Assembly: GCA_007258455.2 (NCBI GenBank) | Contig: VDFB02193867.1 | Coordinates: forward strand, 571,021,578 to 571,085,577 | DNA from: Sequoia sempervirens | Lineage: Eukaryota > Streptophyta > Pinopsida > Cupressales > Cupressaceae | Reading direction: 5' to 3' | Length of the DNA stretch: 64,000 nucleotides | Part shown: one piece after another, positions 12,073-24,291 of the stretch | Layout: every line of letters begins with the position of its first letter | Position numbering within the stretch: the first letter of the stretch is position 1 | Notes under the pieces: model-generated | What the model was told of the DNA's origin: nothing | Database searches by the model: none | What the model saw: only the letters and a program-made list of their open reading frames with translations | Translations under genes and position numbers: made by a program

Positions 12073-13040
12073 GGGTGATCCCACAATATTGGTTTACAAT
12101 TTTTGGCCAATTTGGACACTAAACTAATTTATTCTAACTAAATCTTCACTTTCAAGCACCTATAGTGGCTAAACCATGAGGAATTTGAAAATGATGCAAA
12201 CTAGTGATTTGTGAAATTTTGTATGTAAATTCTAAATATATTTTTTTCAAAATTTTTGGAATAAAATTGCACTTCTTTTTCCATCTCCTTCAAAAACTAG
12301 TTTTTTTCAGTATACACCATTTTTAAGGATTGACGCTCACCATATAACACATAAATTTTTTTCTGGATAAAATTCTATTTTTTTAATTTATATTTGTAAC
12401 TATGATATCTAGTGCTTCCAATTGTTTTCATAGTGTTTTATTGAATATTTTTTCCTTAATCAAGTTTCAAAGTCATTTAGACATAGGTGGACTGTATAAC
12501 ACAACTTTTTTTGTATGTATAGAAATTCATTTTTTATTTTTTTTGTTGGATCAAGGACTTCAATATCTAGTGCACTCATATTTAAAAAAAATTGATAATC
12601 TTCTATTTTCCCACATGTACAGAACATAGAGCTTGATTTTCAGCGAAAAACCTACATTCACAAGAAATAAAAAATAAATATAATAATAAAATTAAATTTA
12701 TTTAAAATTATACTTTTTGGGAAGCTTATAATAAGGATTAAATACTTACAAAAATAAAATTTTAAATGAATTCATTTGATCCCCCAAAAGGTAAATCAAA
12801 AGTTGTTTTTTATCAACATTTTGATAGGTGTAAAGGAGACTCTGTTATAGGTATGGTTTAAAACTAGCGGGACTCTATCCAAGGGGGTTGGATCTAAGGT
12901 AGTTTGATCAAACCCTCTTCAATTGGAATGCTTTAAATGGAACTTTTAAAGGCTTAAATCATTATATTTTCTAGAAATATGTGATTTCAGCAAAATTCAA
13001 AATCTCCCATAAATTGTAAATCAGCTTTGTGGGATCACCC
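12073..13040 (+). mobile_element. TIR transposon copy T1 (968 bp)
   Basis: Starts GGGTGATCCCACAA and ends TTGTGGGATCACCC. The two ends are inverted repeats of about 30 bp, continuing into TTTACAATTT on both sides. Three further copies in the window (T2, T3, T4) share the first 620 bases or so. T1 and T4 share one version of the far end, T2 and T3 another. No transposase domain is recognisable, so it is probably a non-autonomous DNA transposon. Target-site bases for this copy are unclear (TCCA left, GTCA right), so I do not assign a superfamily. Confidence 0.8.
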
Positions 13041-16000
13041 GTCAACATACTAACCATTATTCAACAATGATAAAATGATTTGACACATGATATTAGTATT
13101 ACCCATATTCGGTTTGGAACCTTGGTTCAAAGTTTACATATAATATACATTTATTGTTCTAATTCAAACCATGGTCATTGGTTGGTTATAAAAGAGTAGG
13201 GTGGTTGAGGGTGAAACCATAGCACCCACCCTCGGCTTGAGTGTAATCGCTTCCATGGATGACATGGTTGTCATTCCTATGGAATGATGGTTCACTATAT
13301 GACACATGCAAATAAAATTTAAGGAATGATTTTCCATCATTCAACCTTCATTTTGAACGGCCTTGGCAAAATAACAGGGTATCATATATATGCAAAAGTA
13401 ACAAAAGCTTATACACAAAGCATGGTTGATATGAGCCCACCGTCACCTTTGGCAACAAGGAAAAACAAAGGAATAAACAAATTACCCTTCGATGCTAGAT
13501 CAAGAGGGTGATGACATTGACCCAATTGGGAATCCATCGAAGAATCAATAATAAACAGATAAAACATATTACATAAAAAATCTTTCAATGTTGGCTAGGC
13601 CTACCCTTAAAGGGTGGCAACATTACATAGTTTACATCACACCATTTACAATGCTATCAGGTTTCCCTAATAGCCTATGATGGGGTTAACAATTAAAAAC
13701 ATACATGCAACCGAATACAAGATCGGTGGTATCGAGCCAGGTTACAAGATAATACATATTGATGGCTCTTCCAAGTCATGGGATTTACAAGCATAGGTGA
13801 ATTTGAGTGAAGAGAAATACATACAAAACCATAGATATCATAAGTTTACTCATAAATTTTGCAAAAAAGTTCAATGGTCTAGTTACTTTCAATCAATAAA
13901 ATCAATAATGCAACAATTGATTGATGCATGGGAATAAAGATGAAACTATAAAATCAATGAAAAGGAACATTATTAAAGGAAAACTCACCAATTATCTCTT
14001 GAAACCAGGAATTCCCAATTGGCTTTTTCCCAAAAAGTTGTGTTCCACACTAGTCTATTGTTGTTCTAATTGATATCCTATTCAAAATAGCATCTTTCTT
14101 CATTTTACCATGCCTCCACTAAGAGGTTGTTTCAAAATAATAATGGGAATTAATGATAATGTTGACCCATTCTAAATTTGAATTCTTGACATTTTGTCAA
14201 TGAAAAACCATGTCCACAATGGAATTTTCTCATAATATCGATTTAAATTTCATCTATTCGATAATGATAATTATCAGTTTTCAAACTCACTATATATATA
14301 TTCAGATTTGTTCACACATATGTATGTTCTCAACACACACACATATATATGTATATATGTATGTATATGTATGTATATATATATATTCGTGTGTGTTTAT
14401 ATATATACATACATATATTTGTATTCACATATAATTGTTTTCATGTGCATATCTTTTGTTTATATAAAAAGGATCTTTCATTTTCATTTCAACAATGATC
14501 CAAAAATGTATAATTGAGATTTACACATTCATTTACATACCAAATCACACATTTTTTTTCCTCTAAATTCAAAACATAAGCTCAAGATTGATTTTTTTTT
14601 CAAATATAATTTTCCACGAAATTTGTTTCAAAATGCATCTTTTCAATCATTGAGTCATTCTTATATGAATTTTCAAATGCAGATATCATGCCAATTGTGG
14701 TGTGTGCACCTAGATTCCATCTAGCTTACCATTCGATCCGGCTAAACAATCCTACTTTAATTGTGCTCTCGTCCTTCAACCTGTCACCTTGCAACTACAC
14801 ACACTTACACTTGCAAAATTTATCAGTAATGTTCAATTCTTGATAATATATAAGATAATTTCAAAAGATCACATAGTCAACATCAGTCTTGACTTCTTTC
14901 AATATATTTTCAAAAATTTCAAAATTTCCATTTAATATATATTGAATTTCTTCAATAATTCAATTTACCATATTATAATAAATATGCAATAAAATTGGGT
15001 TATGACAGACCATTACTCCTCCAAATTACCATATCCTCCCTTAAACATGCTTAAAGGACATGTGAAAAATGGGTGAAATAGTTGGAGATCTCTTAGGGGA
15101 ATAGGAGATCTTCTAGGGTGAGTATTTGACACATGTACCACTCCTTAAGACCTCTTACATCTTCACACCTTCATCATATACATGATTATCATCTCCAAAG
15201 TGGTCATGTACAAGTTTGAAGTAACCTTGTAAGCTGTCCTTTCTAGATTGTTCACATTATTTTTAAATCTTCCCCTACATTGGATCACTATCATTCATTC
15301 ACATAGAACATTATTTTACCTTTTTCTTCACAACTATATATTCCCCTTAAAACTCTCTTCTCCTTTTGATGCCATTAAACATATCACTTGATAAGAAAAA
15401 TGTGATGTGAAAAACTATCATGATTTTGAAGTTTGTGACAACCCTATGATCCTTCATACCACTATCCTATTCATTGTAATTTATTCATTATCATTACCAT
15501 TTACACATTTAAATCTCCATGGATATTGGATTGTCCTTATTAGATATTGATCTTTTCTACCTATCATTAACTTGACTATTTTTCCATGACCACCACTATC
15601 AGGACTCTCATGCACTATTATGTACTCTCCTTTATAATATTGAAAACTTATGTCTCATAATTTACAATTATTTTTATTATTCTCCTAATTGTCATCAAAA
15701 CTAGTCTTTGACTTAAATTCTAGTCCTTTGATCATTGCCACCTATGCATATGTTTATGGACTATCAACTTATCATACTTTTGATACTCAAAGATATAGTA
15801 CACTATGGATTGATTGCCCTAAGGATTGTCATTCATAAATACATTTTATAGTTGTGTCCTCTTTTCAATCAATATGCCATAAACTATTATTGGTTGTCTT
15901 AAAAGCATTGTCTTGATCTCTTAACATGCTTATGAGTTTCATCTATTTGATTTCCTTTAGGAGGTTATGCCATACTTTATTTGAAATGACTGTCAAATCT

Positions 16001-16107
16001 TGGATCTATCTTTCCTTATGGATGCCATTATCTTACCTTGAAAAATCTTCTTACAACTACCACTAATACCACCCTTTTAATTATCTTCTCCTTGTTCTAA
16101 AATTAGG
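13041..16107. other. Intergenic DNA, no gene recognised
   Basis: No coding motif or RNA gene is seen. A (TA)n/(TATG)n microsatellite lies at about 14330-14420 and produces two spurious Ile/Tyr/Cys-rich open frames. The remainder is unremarkable AT-rich DNA between two TIR elements. Confidence 0.5.
14327..14420. repeat. TA/TATG microsatellite
   Basis: Alternating ACACACACATATATATGTATATATGT-type runs over about 90 bases, with short interruptions. Confidence 0.85.
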
Positions 16108-17089
16108 AGTGATCGCACAATTTAGCAGTTTACAATTTTTGGCCAAACTGGACATTGAAATTATTATTTTAAACTAAATCTTCACATTCGGGCACCTATA
16201 GCGGCTAAACCGTGAGGAATTTGAAGATGATGCAAACTAGAGTCTTGTCACATTTTTTCTGTAGATTCTAAAAATATTTTTTTCAAAATTTTTGGAATCA
16301 TATTGCACTTATTTTTCCATCTCCCATGAAAACTAGTTTTTTCAGAAAACAACATTTTTAAAAAAGTGACACACACCGTATAATGCATAATTTTTTTTCC
16401 ATGAAGGATAAAATTCTAATTCTTTCGAATTTAGATTTGTAACTCTGATATCTAGTGCTTCCACTTGGTTAGATAGTTTTTATTGAATATTTCTTCTTTA
16501 ATCAAGTTTCAAAGTCAAACCAATTACAATTCAGACATAGTGCTACTGTATAACGCATAATTTGTTTTGTATATATTGAAATTCATTTTTGTTTGTTAGA
16601 TCAAGGACTTCAATATTTGGTGCACTCATATTTTTCAATTTTTGTTTTTGATAATCTGCTATTTTTCCACATGTCAGAACATAGACCTTCATTTTCGGTG
16701 AAAAACCTATGTTTAATAAAACTAAAAAAACAAATATATAATAAAACCAAAACATATTAAAATTGTATTCATCGGATAGCCCATTCTAAGGACTACCTGA
16801 TTCCAGTTGGGTTTGTGAATACTCCTCCATTTTCATACTCAACCTGAGCTTCGAAGCGTAAAAATTTAGAATTTCTGTCTTAGGAGGGGGATGAGGGGTA
16901 AGGGGGGTTTGAGCGAACCACCCTTCCATAAGGGGTTTTGTTTGGTTTTTGGATGGGAAAACATTAAAATGGTTTTCTCGAACCAATAGGTTTGTACGAA
17001 CCCCTAAAATCAAGTTTTTTGCTATGGGGTCATTTTTTGTGAGTTTTCCTTCCTCACTTGAATTATAAACCACTATTGTGGCTTCACCC
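16108..17089 (+). mobile_element. TIR transposon copy T2 (982 bp)
   Basis: Same orientation and same first 620 bases as T1, including GCGGCTAAACCGTGAGGA and the AGTGCTTCCACTTGGTT region. The ends are GAGTGATCGCACAA and TTGTGGCTTCACCC, diverged versions of the T1 ends. TTAG flanks both sides (16104-16107 and 17090-17093), a possible 4-bp target duplication. Its far end, with GGTTTGAGCGAACC and CCAGTTGGGTTTGTGAA, matches T3 and not T1 or T4. On the minus strand 16786-17097 holds a 103-codon open frame with no known motif. Confidence 0.8.
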
Positions 17090-17093
17090 TTAG

Positions 17094-17989
17094 ACATCTA
17101 TGATTTCCTTTTTTCTTTCTTTATCAATAGTCTATAAATGTCCTATTGGATCATGTAGGTTTTATAGCCTCTAAAATCTAGATGATAACTTGAAACAATG
17201 AACCTATTGTCCATTATCCTATGGCACCTATTAACTATTTCAAATTATGGATTATCTTTTTGGTATCTTGATAGGATTGTGTACTATTCTTGATATATCT
17301 TCTTGTGATCATTTCTGACATGTCTTTCCCATGGGCTATCATGATAAGCCTTTATGTTTCCTTACCATGTAATGTAAACTATCATATTGTTGTCACAAGT
17401 CCATTTATGGACTGCTACAAGGATATGAAATTGTCATAGGGATATCAACCAGTCACACCTACTCAAGAGCTTTACAAAATAAAGGTTTGTTATTCCTCAA
17501 AGAGAAAATACTTACATAATGAATAATACAAGAGATAATGAATGCTTTATAAGAACAACCCTAATGATAAAGGGATTAGATCATGACAAGTGTCATCATC
17601 CTATGTGATGAGATGAATTGATCTAATATTATCTTTGTAGTTAAAATAAATAAAGCATTGAGTTAACTAATAAAGGAAACCTGAGTTTAGCTTAAGTGCA
17701 TGAGAATTAGAATAATAATTAATTAAAGATTAATTAATTATTCTCTAATAAATGATAACTCTAACATTAAACACACTTACACATTCCCTAATTTCATTAG
17801 AAAAAGAGATTTCCCAAGGATATGATTGACTTTCAACCTTGAGGTGAGTCAACCCTATTAGGAAGGTTTGCTGTTTTCTTATGACATAAATGACTGATTG
17901 GAACTTTTGGGAGATAATTTAAAATACATAAACTAACTAAATTGCATGACCTAACACTTGAAATGTAGAATATTATAACATAAATGAAA
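17094..17989. other. Intergenic DNA, no gene recognised
   Basis: AT-rich DNA with no recognisable coding motif. The part from about 17640 may be the outer edge of the H1 repeat, but matching to H2 becomes too weak to follow by eye. Confidence 0.4.
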
Positions 17990-19090
17990 ATAGTAATTTG
18001 TAGGAAGATTTGAGAAGGGTAGAATGGTGTGCACCTAGCCTAAAAAGTAGATTTTGAGCTCTATAGTGGGATTGGTTCGCCCTAGGGTGAATGGGTCCTA
18101 GTGTAGGGGTCCAAAATTTGATTTTTTAGTCCTCAAATCCTAGATCTAAGCTTTTGATTTCTCCAAGTTTGATTGTCAAAAATTCAAAAAATAAAATCTA
18201 TAGGCGAGTTTCCATAGCTTGACAACAATAATGAAAACTTTAAAAACTTTGCAAAATTGCTCCTTTGATGAACTTTTAGTCCACTTGTAAATCTACACAT
18301 GCAAAGAGAGAAGAAAAATGTTTTTTTTTGGTGAATGGGTGTTTGCCTTAGGAAAACCCTATGTTTCTAATTAAACCTTAATATTGAAATGGTGATAAAT
18401 GGAAGGAATTGATGAATGAACAAAGATTTTTCATAACTCACCAAACCCTTAATGGCCGCCCTTAGAGGACTAAATTCTAACACATTTCTTTAAGGTCTGG
18501 ATCTTGCATGACTTGGCTTGAATGTTTGCTTGAACACTTGCTTGAATTCTTGAAATCTACATCACAATATTAGCTCCAAGACACGACATGAACACACATA
18601 AAATTTGACATGATTATATGATCTTGATTGCTACTGTAGATGACTGATAAACCTACTCTTCAATGCTCTTGAGAATAATATTTTCTCTTGTGAAAGTTGC
18701 CTCTAGCTTGTTCATAATGCTTAGATTTGAATTGATAAAAAGACCATGTATTTATAGGTGTTTATCTATTTTCCTGAAAAATTAGATTTCACAAGCTAAC
18801 ATTTGAAACTTGAGTTTGAATCATTAAAATGTTATCAAAAAAATATTAAAATTGGGTCGTAGGAATTAAAGGGGACCCATTCGCCCTTGGGAAAATGGGT
18901 CCTAGGACCTGAGTCCATGACACACAATTTCCAAGGTGTTTGAATTAATATTGGCAATTGTTTAATATAGGTTTCACTTTCGGAAAACAAGAATAATAAG
19001 GCTTTAGAATACATAATTTAGGGAATAAGAAGCTTAATTAAGTCCAATTAATTAAGGTGATGCAAACATAGTGTGAAATTGTAAAGGTGT
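17990..19090 (-). repeat. LTR-like repeat H1
   Basis: On the minus strand this matches 35600-36930 over roughly 1.1 kb. Shared blocks include CCTAGGACCCATT, a GCTTGTGA block, a TATAAATA box, AACTTTCACAAGAG, CAAGAGCATT, AAGGTTTAAT and AGTTTTTAAAGTT. Both copies carry palindromic TTCGCCCTAGGGCGAA-like sites. The TATA-like box followed by a long leader fits an LTR with R/U5, but no coding interior is attached. Termini are not defined. Confidence 0.55.
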
Positions 19091-19665
19091 AAAATTTTCT
19101 ACACTACAATAAATTATTTAAAAATATTTGAGTAAGGCATTATTTCACTCTCTTTAGCATATGACACCTCACTACAAAAGTTAGATTTTTTTTATATTTT
19201 TGCTAGATAGAAAAAAGTACTTATATTGCAATGGAAACTTGCATAAGTCTTACATTTTTTATATGATATTTTGTTGGATATAAAGAATATTGTGTTGTAA
19301 CATTTTTTTTTGAAATAAAATTTAATTGTGAATTTGTCTTTTGCTAATCTTCTTCTTGGATTATTTTATTTTTGTGCTTGGAATATACACACTCTAAAAG
19401 GATTAAAACTTTTACTTCCCACACAAGGATTTAATCAAGAGAAAGTCAATTCCTTTTTGGTAACTTATTTCAAATAATTAATTCAATTTCTCACATATTA
19501 CAAAGTAGTTTTAACTATTTTCTTCTATTTGTATTGCCACTCAAGATTACTATTCTTTATTTTTATCAACACTTTAATATTTCCCCCCTTCTATTCTTAT
19601 TTTTAATTGATGATAACTCTAAAACAGAATTATAATATTATTATAGAATAATGTTACCTTTTCTC
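19091..19665. other. AT-rich flank of element F
   Basis: No gene, repeat partner or motif is recognised in this stretch. Confidence 0.5.
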
Positions 19666-20072
19666 TATTAGATTCACCAATAGACTCAAGCCTCCAAGAT
19701 CACCTAAAAAAAATGTCTTCCATAAGAGAGCAAGAGAAAAAATAATTCTTGATTATAGGCATAATGAATTTAATAAAATCTCAATATGATTACATTGATT
19801 GTACATGAATTGAATTTATTGGAATTGATTGAAATGTACATATGATTCCTTGCTTATATAGGCAAGGTTTAGAGTTAGGACAAGATAAGGCTGTGACAAG
19901 TGTTAATCCTATGCAATGAGACAACTAGTTATAACAAATATTAAATGACCTAGGAAATAATAAGTAAATGAGATAAGATAAAATAAAATCTAATAAAACC
20001 TAAGAATTCTAGAAAAGTTCCTAGGACCTACTAGGTGGACTAGTTAGGTAAAACACCTTATTCACACCAACA
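19666..20072 (-). repeat. Element F 3' LTR
   Basis: Plus-strand start TATTAGATTCACCAATAG and end TTCACACCAACA, matching 38593-39041. Shared blocks include AGACTCAAGCCTCCAAGATC, AGGCAAGGTT, TATGCAATGAGACAA and GGACCTACTAGGTG. It is shorter than its partner through small deletions. Confidence 0.82.
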
Positions 20073-20082
20073 CCCCCCCTTA
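20073..20082 (-). promoter_or_regulatory. Element F polypurine tract
   Basis: On the minus strand this reads TAAGGGGGGG, abutting the LTR start TGTTGGTGTGAA. Element B inserted only about 27 bases further inside. Confidence 0.75.
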
Positions 20083-20108
20083 ATTGTAACTCGGGGAGAA
20101 GTAAAAAT

Positions 20109-20696
20109 TGTAAGGAAGCTAAGGTAGTGGAACAACTTCCTACACTAATCTTAAGAGGAGAATAATGCAAAACTTTTACATATCTTTAACATTTACAAAA
20201 ACTTAAACAAAAATGGACATAAATATCACGAATACCACATCATAGTGATTTACATGGGAAAAATCCTTTCAGGAGAAAAACCACACACTCCAAAAGCTGC
20301 CCAATAAATTATTTAGAAATCACAAAGATTACAATATACTTGCAAAGAAAGTTTCTCACTGGAGTATCACCACTCAAAGATCCAAAGGCAACACAGTTGC
20401 TATCAAACTCTCAAAATACATTGCAATGCACAACCATAATACAACTCCTCATAAAATAGGGTTGCCTTCTAGGGAAATCCAAGCTAATAAAATATCAGTT
20501 GTCAAATATGAGACATAATGATGAATGGTCTAGATTTAAAATAATAAATTTTCCTTTCATGGGCACTACCTCCAAACCCCTACTAGGGCATGCTACCCAT
20601 GGACCCCAGCCGGGGAGATCCCCCCACGACTCCCCTATCCTCATCAAAAGAACAACACCTTATGTAATTGCAAGGTTGAGACACATTTTATCAACA
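20109..20696 (-). repeat. Element B 3' LTR
   Basis: 588 bp. Shares GGTAGTGGAACAA, CTACACTAATCTT, CACATCATAGTGATTTA, AGAAATCACAAAGATTACAA and TATGTAATTGCAAG with the right LTR. It is about 140 bp longer than its partner, which lacks part of the segment around 20480-20630. Confidence 0.88.
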
Positions 20697-20710
20697 AATC
20701 TCCCACTTTT
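20697..20710 (-). promoter_or_regulatory. Element B polypurine tract
   Basis: On the minus strand this reads AAAAGTGGGAGATT next to the LTR, nearly the same as the tract in element A. It places the copia 3' end just left of the element C insertion. Confidence 0.8.
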
Positions 20711-21585
20711 CAAACACCTTGCAAGGAAAATTGAAGGGTTTCATCATCATCTAGTAATTACGAGGGGTCGAATGGTGCAGGGGCACCATGTTCATCATTT
20801 TTGAAAACATGGTCTTGTAAGGTCTTTGATAGGTTGGTTTAGGGTTTTGAGTCTTATTTTGAGTCCAATAAGGTCATAATAGACCATTCTAAATTTAATT
20901 TGAATTATTTTGGTCAGTTTAGGGGTTCATTGTGCAAAGTTACTAATCTTGTAAAATGTCATGTTGAAAAAGTGCAAAAATGCAAGACTAGGAACACCAA
21001 TGGTCATGGGAGTTTAAAAGTTAGTTTTTGTTGGTTGTGTTCATTTTTTTAGGAGGGAAAAAGTTTAAATATGCTTGAAGACTCGATGCAAGCTCTCTCT
21101 TGAGTTTTTGTTGAGAAAATCAATAAAGAAACTCCAAATTTTATGTGTTTACCAGTCAAGTTTGTTGTTGCAGATCATTGTACTTGCCCGTACAAGAGAA
21201 TATTGAATTGCAAGTTATAAAATTATATGGAGGCATGAAGTGATTGTATCTTGGCTTTTGTTTGGCTGAGTTTCATAAACATTGAAGTGTTTTATTGACA
21301 AATTTTTCTAGGTGGGTATGTATAGTCAGTTTTGAGGGTTTGTAAACATTTAAAATGGATTAACACCCATTCCACAATTAGTTTTGCTTGTAACTTGTTG
21401 GAATGGGTGATCTAGGGTAAGTTTAGTTGTAGATGGAGTTTATTTGAGCAGGGGAGGTTGTTGGAGGGCTTTGGAATGATGCCCTAGGGTGAAATGTGGG
21501 CTTTGGAATGATGCCCTAGGGTGAAATGTGCAAGTTTTGAGCCAAAGTTGATGGTTAAGAATGGTAAGTTGATTAGACAACGTTG

Positions 21586-21606
21586 GTAAAGTGTGGGAGT
21601 TAGTTT
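21586..21606. repeat. 21-bp target duplication of insertion D, left copy
   Basis: GTAAAGTGTGGGAGTTAGTT plus one T. The same 21 bases recur at 24271-24291 with one mismatch. In the intact right LTR of element C the sequence occurs once, near 28031-28051, which proves it is a duplication created by the insertion. Confidence 0.9.
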
Positions 21607-21846
21607 TGATTAGAGGTAAAAAAATGGGTTTTAAAGGGGCTTGAAACCCTTTACAAAAAGGAAACAACATTAAACAACCATCAACCCAACGATAGCAAAC
21701 CACCAGCCAAAAAGTAGCCAAAAAGAAACACACACCACTACATATTGTTCAACATTTCAAGAAACTTCCATCTCACTAGCAACAAGCTTCTGTCCCTTAA
21801 CCCCAGTATCAGAAACCTCCATACCCGAGGCCCCAACCTAATTTTT

Positions 21847-23672
21847 CTATCTATTTATAGTCCTAACCCCAAGCCCACTAGTATTTACCTCACAATTCAA
21901 AACATAACCTTTAGCAGCACCCTTAGCAACAACATAATCCTCCCCAGTCAGCTTACCCTCAGCAGCCATAACATTAGCAGACAAAATTTTGTTTCTCTTA
22001 TTAGGGGAGAAAGCCTTCGCAGAGTCTGATCTAGTCAAAACTTTAGGAGCTTCTCCACTCTTCATAACCACATTCCAAATTTTGTCAATTTTCTCCTCAA
22101 GGGAGAACATTCTTGCCTCCATACTTTGTTTCAGATTGACAGTTTCCTCCGCCATAGTATTAGCAACAGTATTGAGACTAGCCATTAAATTATCAATTTG
22201 GCTTTGGATCGTAGGGTCCTTAGACTTTCAAGCAATGCTTCTAATACGAACATTAGTCCTATTAATCTCATGAAAGAACCATTTAAAAAGTTTAAAAAGC
22301 ACATTGGCACTATCACGAGCCGAACCCAACACATCAGAAAGATCCTCCCTATCAAAGTTTTCAATGCAATTTCCCACAACAACATCCTCTTCAAAAGAAC
22401 TCTCATGGACCTTATCCTTAGAGGCATCCTTACCTTTACCAACAATGACAGGAGACTTCATCCTACGAATGTAATTGGAAATTTTCTCCACACTAGCCAT
22501 CCTCTTCTGAATCCTCTCAACGTCCGCTTTCTTAGCTCTCATAGCTTGTTCACCACCCACAGCTCTAACCTTCTACTTAGGAAACCCAATGACAACACTC
22601 GAACATCCTCACCATGGAAGCCACCAGCCATAGAGAAAGGGGCATTCTTCTCCAAATGTTGATCATGAATCAAAACCCTTCTCTTCTGACTTCCCTCCTC
22701 AGGATCCTACACAAGTCTAGATGCAGGGGGAGGAGATGAAGCTTCCCCATAAAGCTCATTTTTGTCTGTGTCCCCCTTAGAAGGAACAATCATCTCCACA
22801 TCATCACTACAGGTCATATAACCCGCTTCCTCATTCAATTTCCTTTTCCCAGATTTACCCTGAATAGGGGCAATGGAGCCCTCCTCCAAAGAGGCATACA
22901 AGTCAAGGACATAATCAACATCATCATCCCTATCTGATTTAGAATATTTATTTAACATAAGCCTCCTCTTCCTTGGTTTCTTAGAAGCCCTTTCCTCACC
23001 CGACTCAGTTTCATAACCCTCCCTAGATTTAGCCTTTGAAGTAACCATAGTTTTTTGGACATCATGAACTTTAACATGTTCATATATCAAAAGAATCAAC
23101 CGCGCATGCAGGATAGGGTTTTTGGGATTCTTCCTATGCTCTTTAATCCCACATTCCATCGACACTAGCAAATAATGGGGAAATGACACCCATTTTTTGT
23201 GCCTAAAAAGATTAAGCAACCGAAAATGGTAATTTTTAATGGTCGTGTACCTTCCTTCTAGGGTTACATATCTCATGATTTCCTTGAGAACATTCTGCCA
23301 GAGAGCCTTCAAGGAATTCCTCAGATACCCTCCACTCTTTGAAGGCTTCAATTCATCACTCTTATTCTTCTAAAAGAAAAGAGACATCGCGGTTAGTGAC
23401 TCTTTCTTATCCCTATACACCTTCATACCCTTAATTAGAAGGCCAGTAATCCGAGCTATGAACTCCTCATCCACTTCGATTTACCTACCACCCAATTCCA
23501 GGGCTCTCCCTTTCCACCCTTTCTCAACCAATTTAGTAACTTGAGTATTATTTCCATACAGTTTCTCCATGAAGGGAGTTAGGCCACCCTTTTCTAAAAT
23601 CACCCACACCTCCTTTCTCTACTTCACAGTATCATGGGATTTGGGCTCAACACGATTTTTGTCCCCACCCAT
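21847..23672 (-). pseudogene. Unidentified ORF of about 610 codons inside insertion D, broken
   Basis: From the ATG at 23672 one frame stays open on the minus strand except for single-codon stops near 23620, 23475, 23370 and 22710. One frameshift near 22555 and a stop near 22227 follow, and the frame ends at 21847. The N-terminal 220 residues are globular with WVILEKGG, RITGLLIKGMKVYRD and the run MRYVTLEGRYTTIKNYHFRL followed by NLFRHKKW. The middle is Lys/Asp/Glu-rich with a basic KKPRKRR cluster that could be a nuclear localisation signal. The C-terminal third is predicted coiled coil. So few disabling changes over 1.8 kb suggest a recently functional protein. It is not reverse transcriptase, integrase or a usual LINE ORF1 (no zinc knuckle). 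I do not recognise the family. Confidence 0.6.
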
Positions 23673-23989
23673 GACGATGGAAAATAGAGACCAAGCACTC
23701 AACAGGGAACTCAGAAGGAAGCAACAGACACCACTCAGAATCGAATAATCCAACAGAAGACTCTAGAATCTTATGCGGCTATTACCCACAATTTGTGTGA
23801 AGGCAACCACAAGACATACATACCATAATGAATTCGAACTCCACACCAAATGACAACCTTTCCCAAAATCATAACCATACTCTTCTTCCTAATGATATTC
23901 CACCACGTGAGCAAGGACGTGCATACCTTGAAGAATAAATTAACTTTCATTTATAGCAATAGTTGTGGCCTCATAAGGTATGGGTTCAT

Positions 23990-24262
23990 TTAAATCCTAA
24001 ACCTTACTAGATCTCTAACACCAAAGTTAGCGAAGAAATCAGCTAACTTATTTCCCTCTCAAAATATGGGAAATATAAACATTATCAAAGGATTTAATAA
24101 TTTCAATGGAATCTTTGATAAAGGCCTCAATTTTCCAAGATGGAGGAGATAAATTCTTCAAATTATTAATAATGTTTAGAGAATCACATTCCAACCAAAT
24201 CTTTTTATACCCTCTTCTCTAAGCTAGAACAAGACTATGATAGGCAGTTGTTGCCTCTGTAA
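23990..24262 (-). pseudogene. RNase H domain fragment (plant LINE type)
   Basis: The minus-strand translation begins EATTAYHSLVLA and continues with KIWLECDSLNIINNL. It then reads PPSWKIEAFIKDS and SHILREGNKLADFFANFG. This is the second half of the RNase H fold found at the end of plant LINE ORF2 and in RVT_3 proteins: the ECDS acidic position and the H-REGN-AD motif are both present. The first catalytic Asp region is missing because the fragment starts at the edge of insertion D. There is a stop within the fragment after LVLA. Confidence 0.75.
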
Positions 24263-24270
24263 AGTGGTTT

Positions 24271-24291
24271 GTAAAGTGTGGGAGTGAGTTT
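24271..24291. repeat. 21-bp target duplication of insertion D, right copy
   Basis: GTAAAGTGTGGGAGTGAGTT plus one T, one mismatch to 21586-21606. The element C LTR resumes after it with GTAAAGCATAGG, as in the right LTR. Confidence 0.9.

Larger units (their letters stand above)
21607..24270 (-). mobile_element. Insertion D: LINE-type retroposed segment (2664 bp)
   Basis: Absent from the other LTR of element C and flanked by a 21-bp duplication, the length expected from target-primed reverse transcription by a LINE. On the minus strand it begins with an RNase H fragment typical of the end of plant LINE ORF2, then about 320 bases without coding. A decayed ORF of about 610 codons that I do not recognise follows. 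A LINE truncated at its 5' end that carried downstream sequence with it would give this order, but no clear poly(A) tail is visible at the 3' end (21607). I am sure about the insertion and fairly sure about the RNase H; the mechanism is inference. Confidence 0.78.

Noticed and set aside
12073..13040. Assignment of the TIR family to PIF/Harbinger or hAT
   Set aside because: The GGG ends and TTA-like flanks of T2 suggested PIF/Harbinger, but T1 and T3 do not show TTA/TAA duplications, and 8-bp duplications typical of hAT are also absent.
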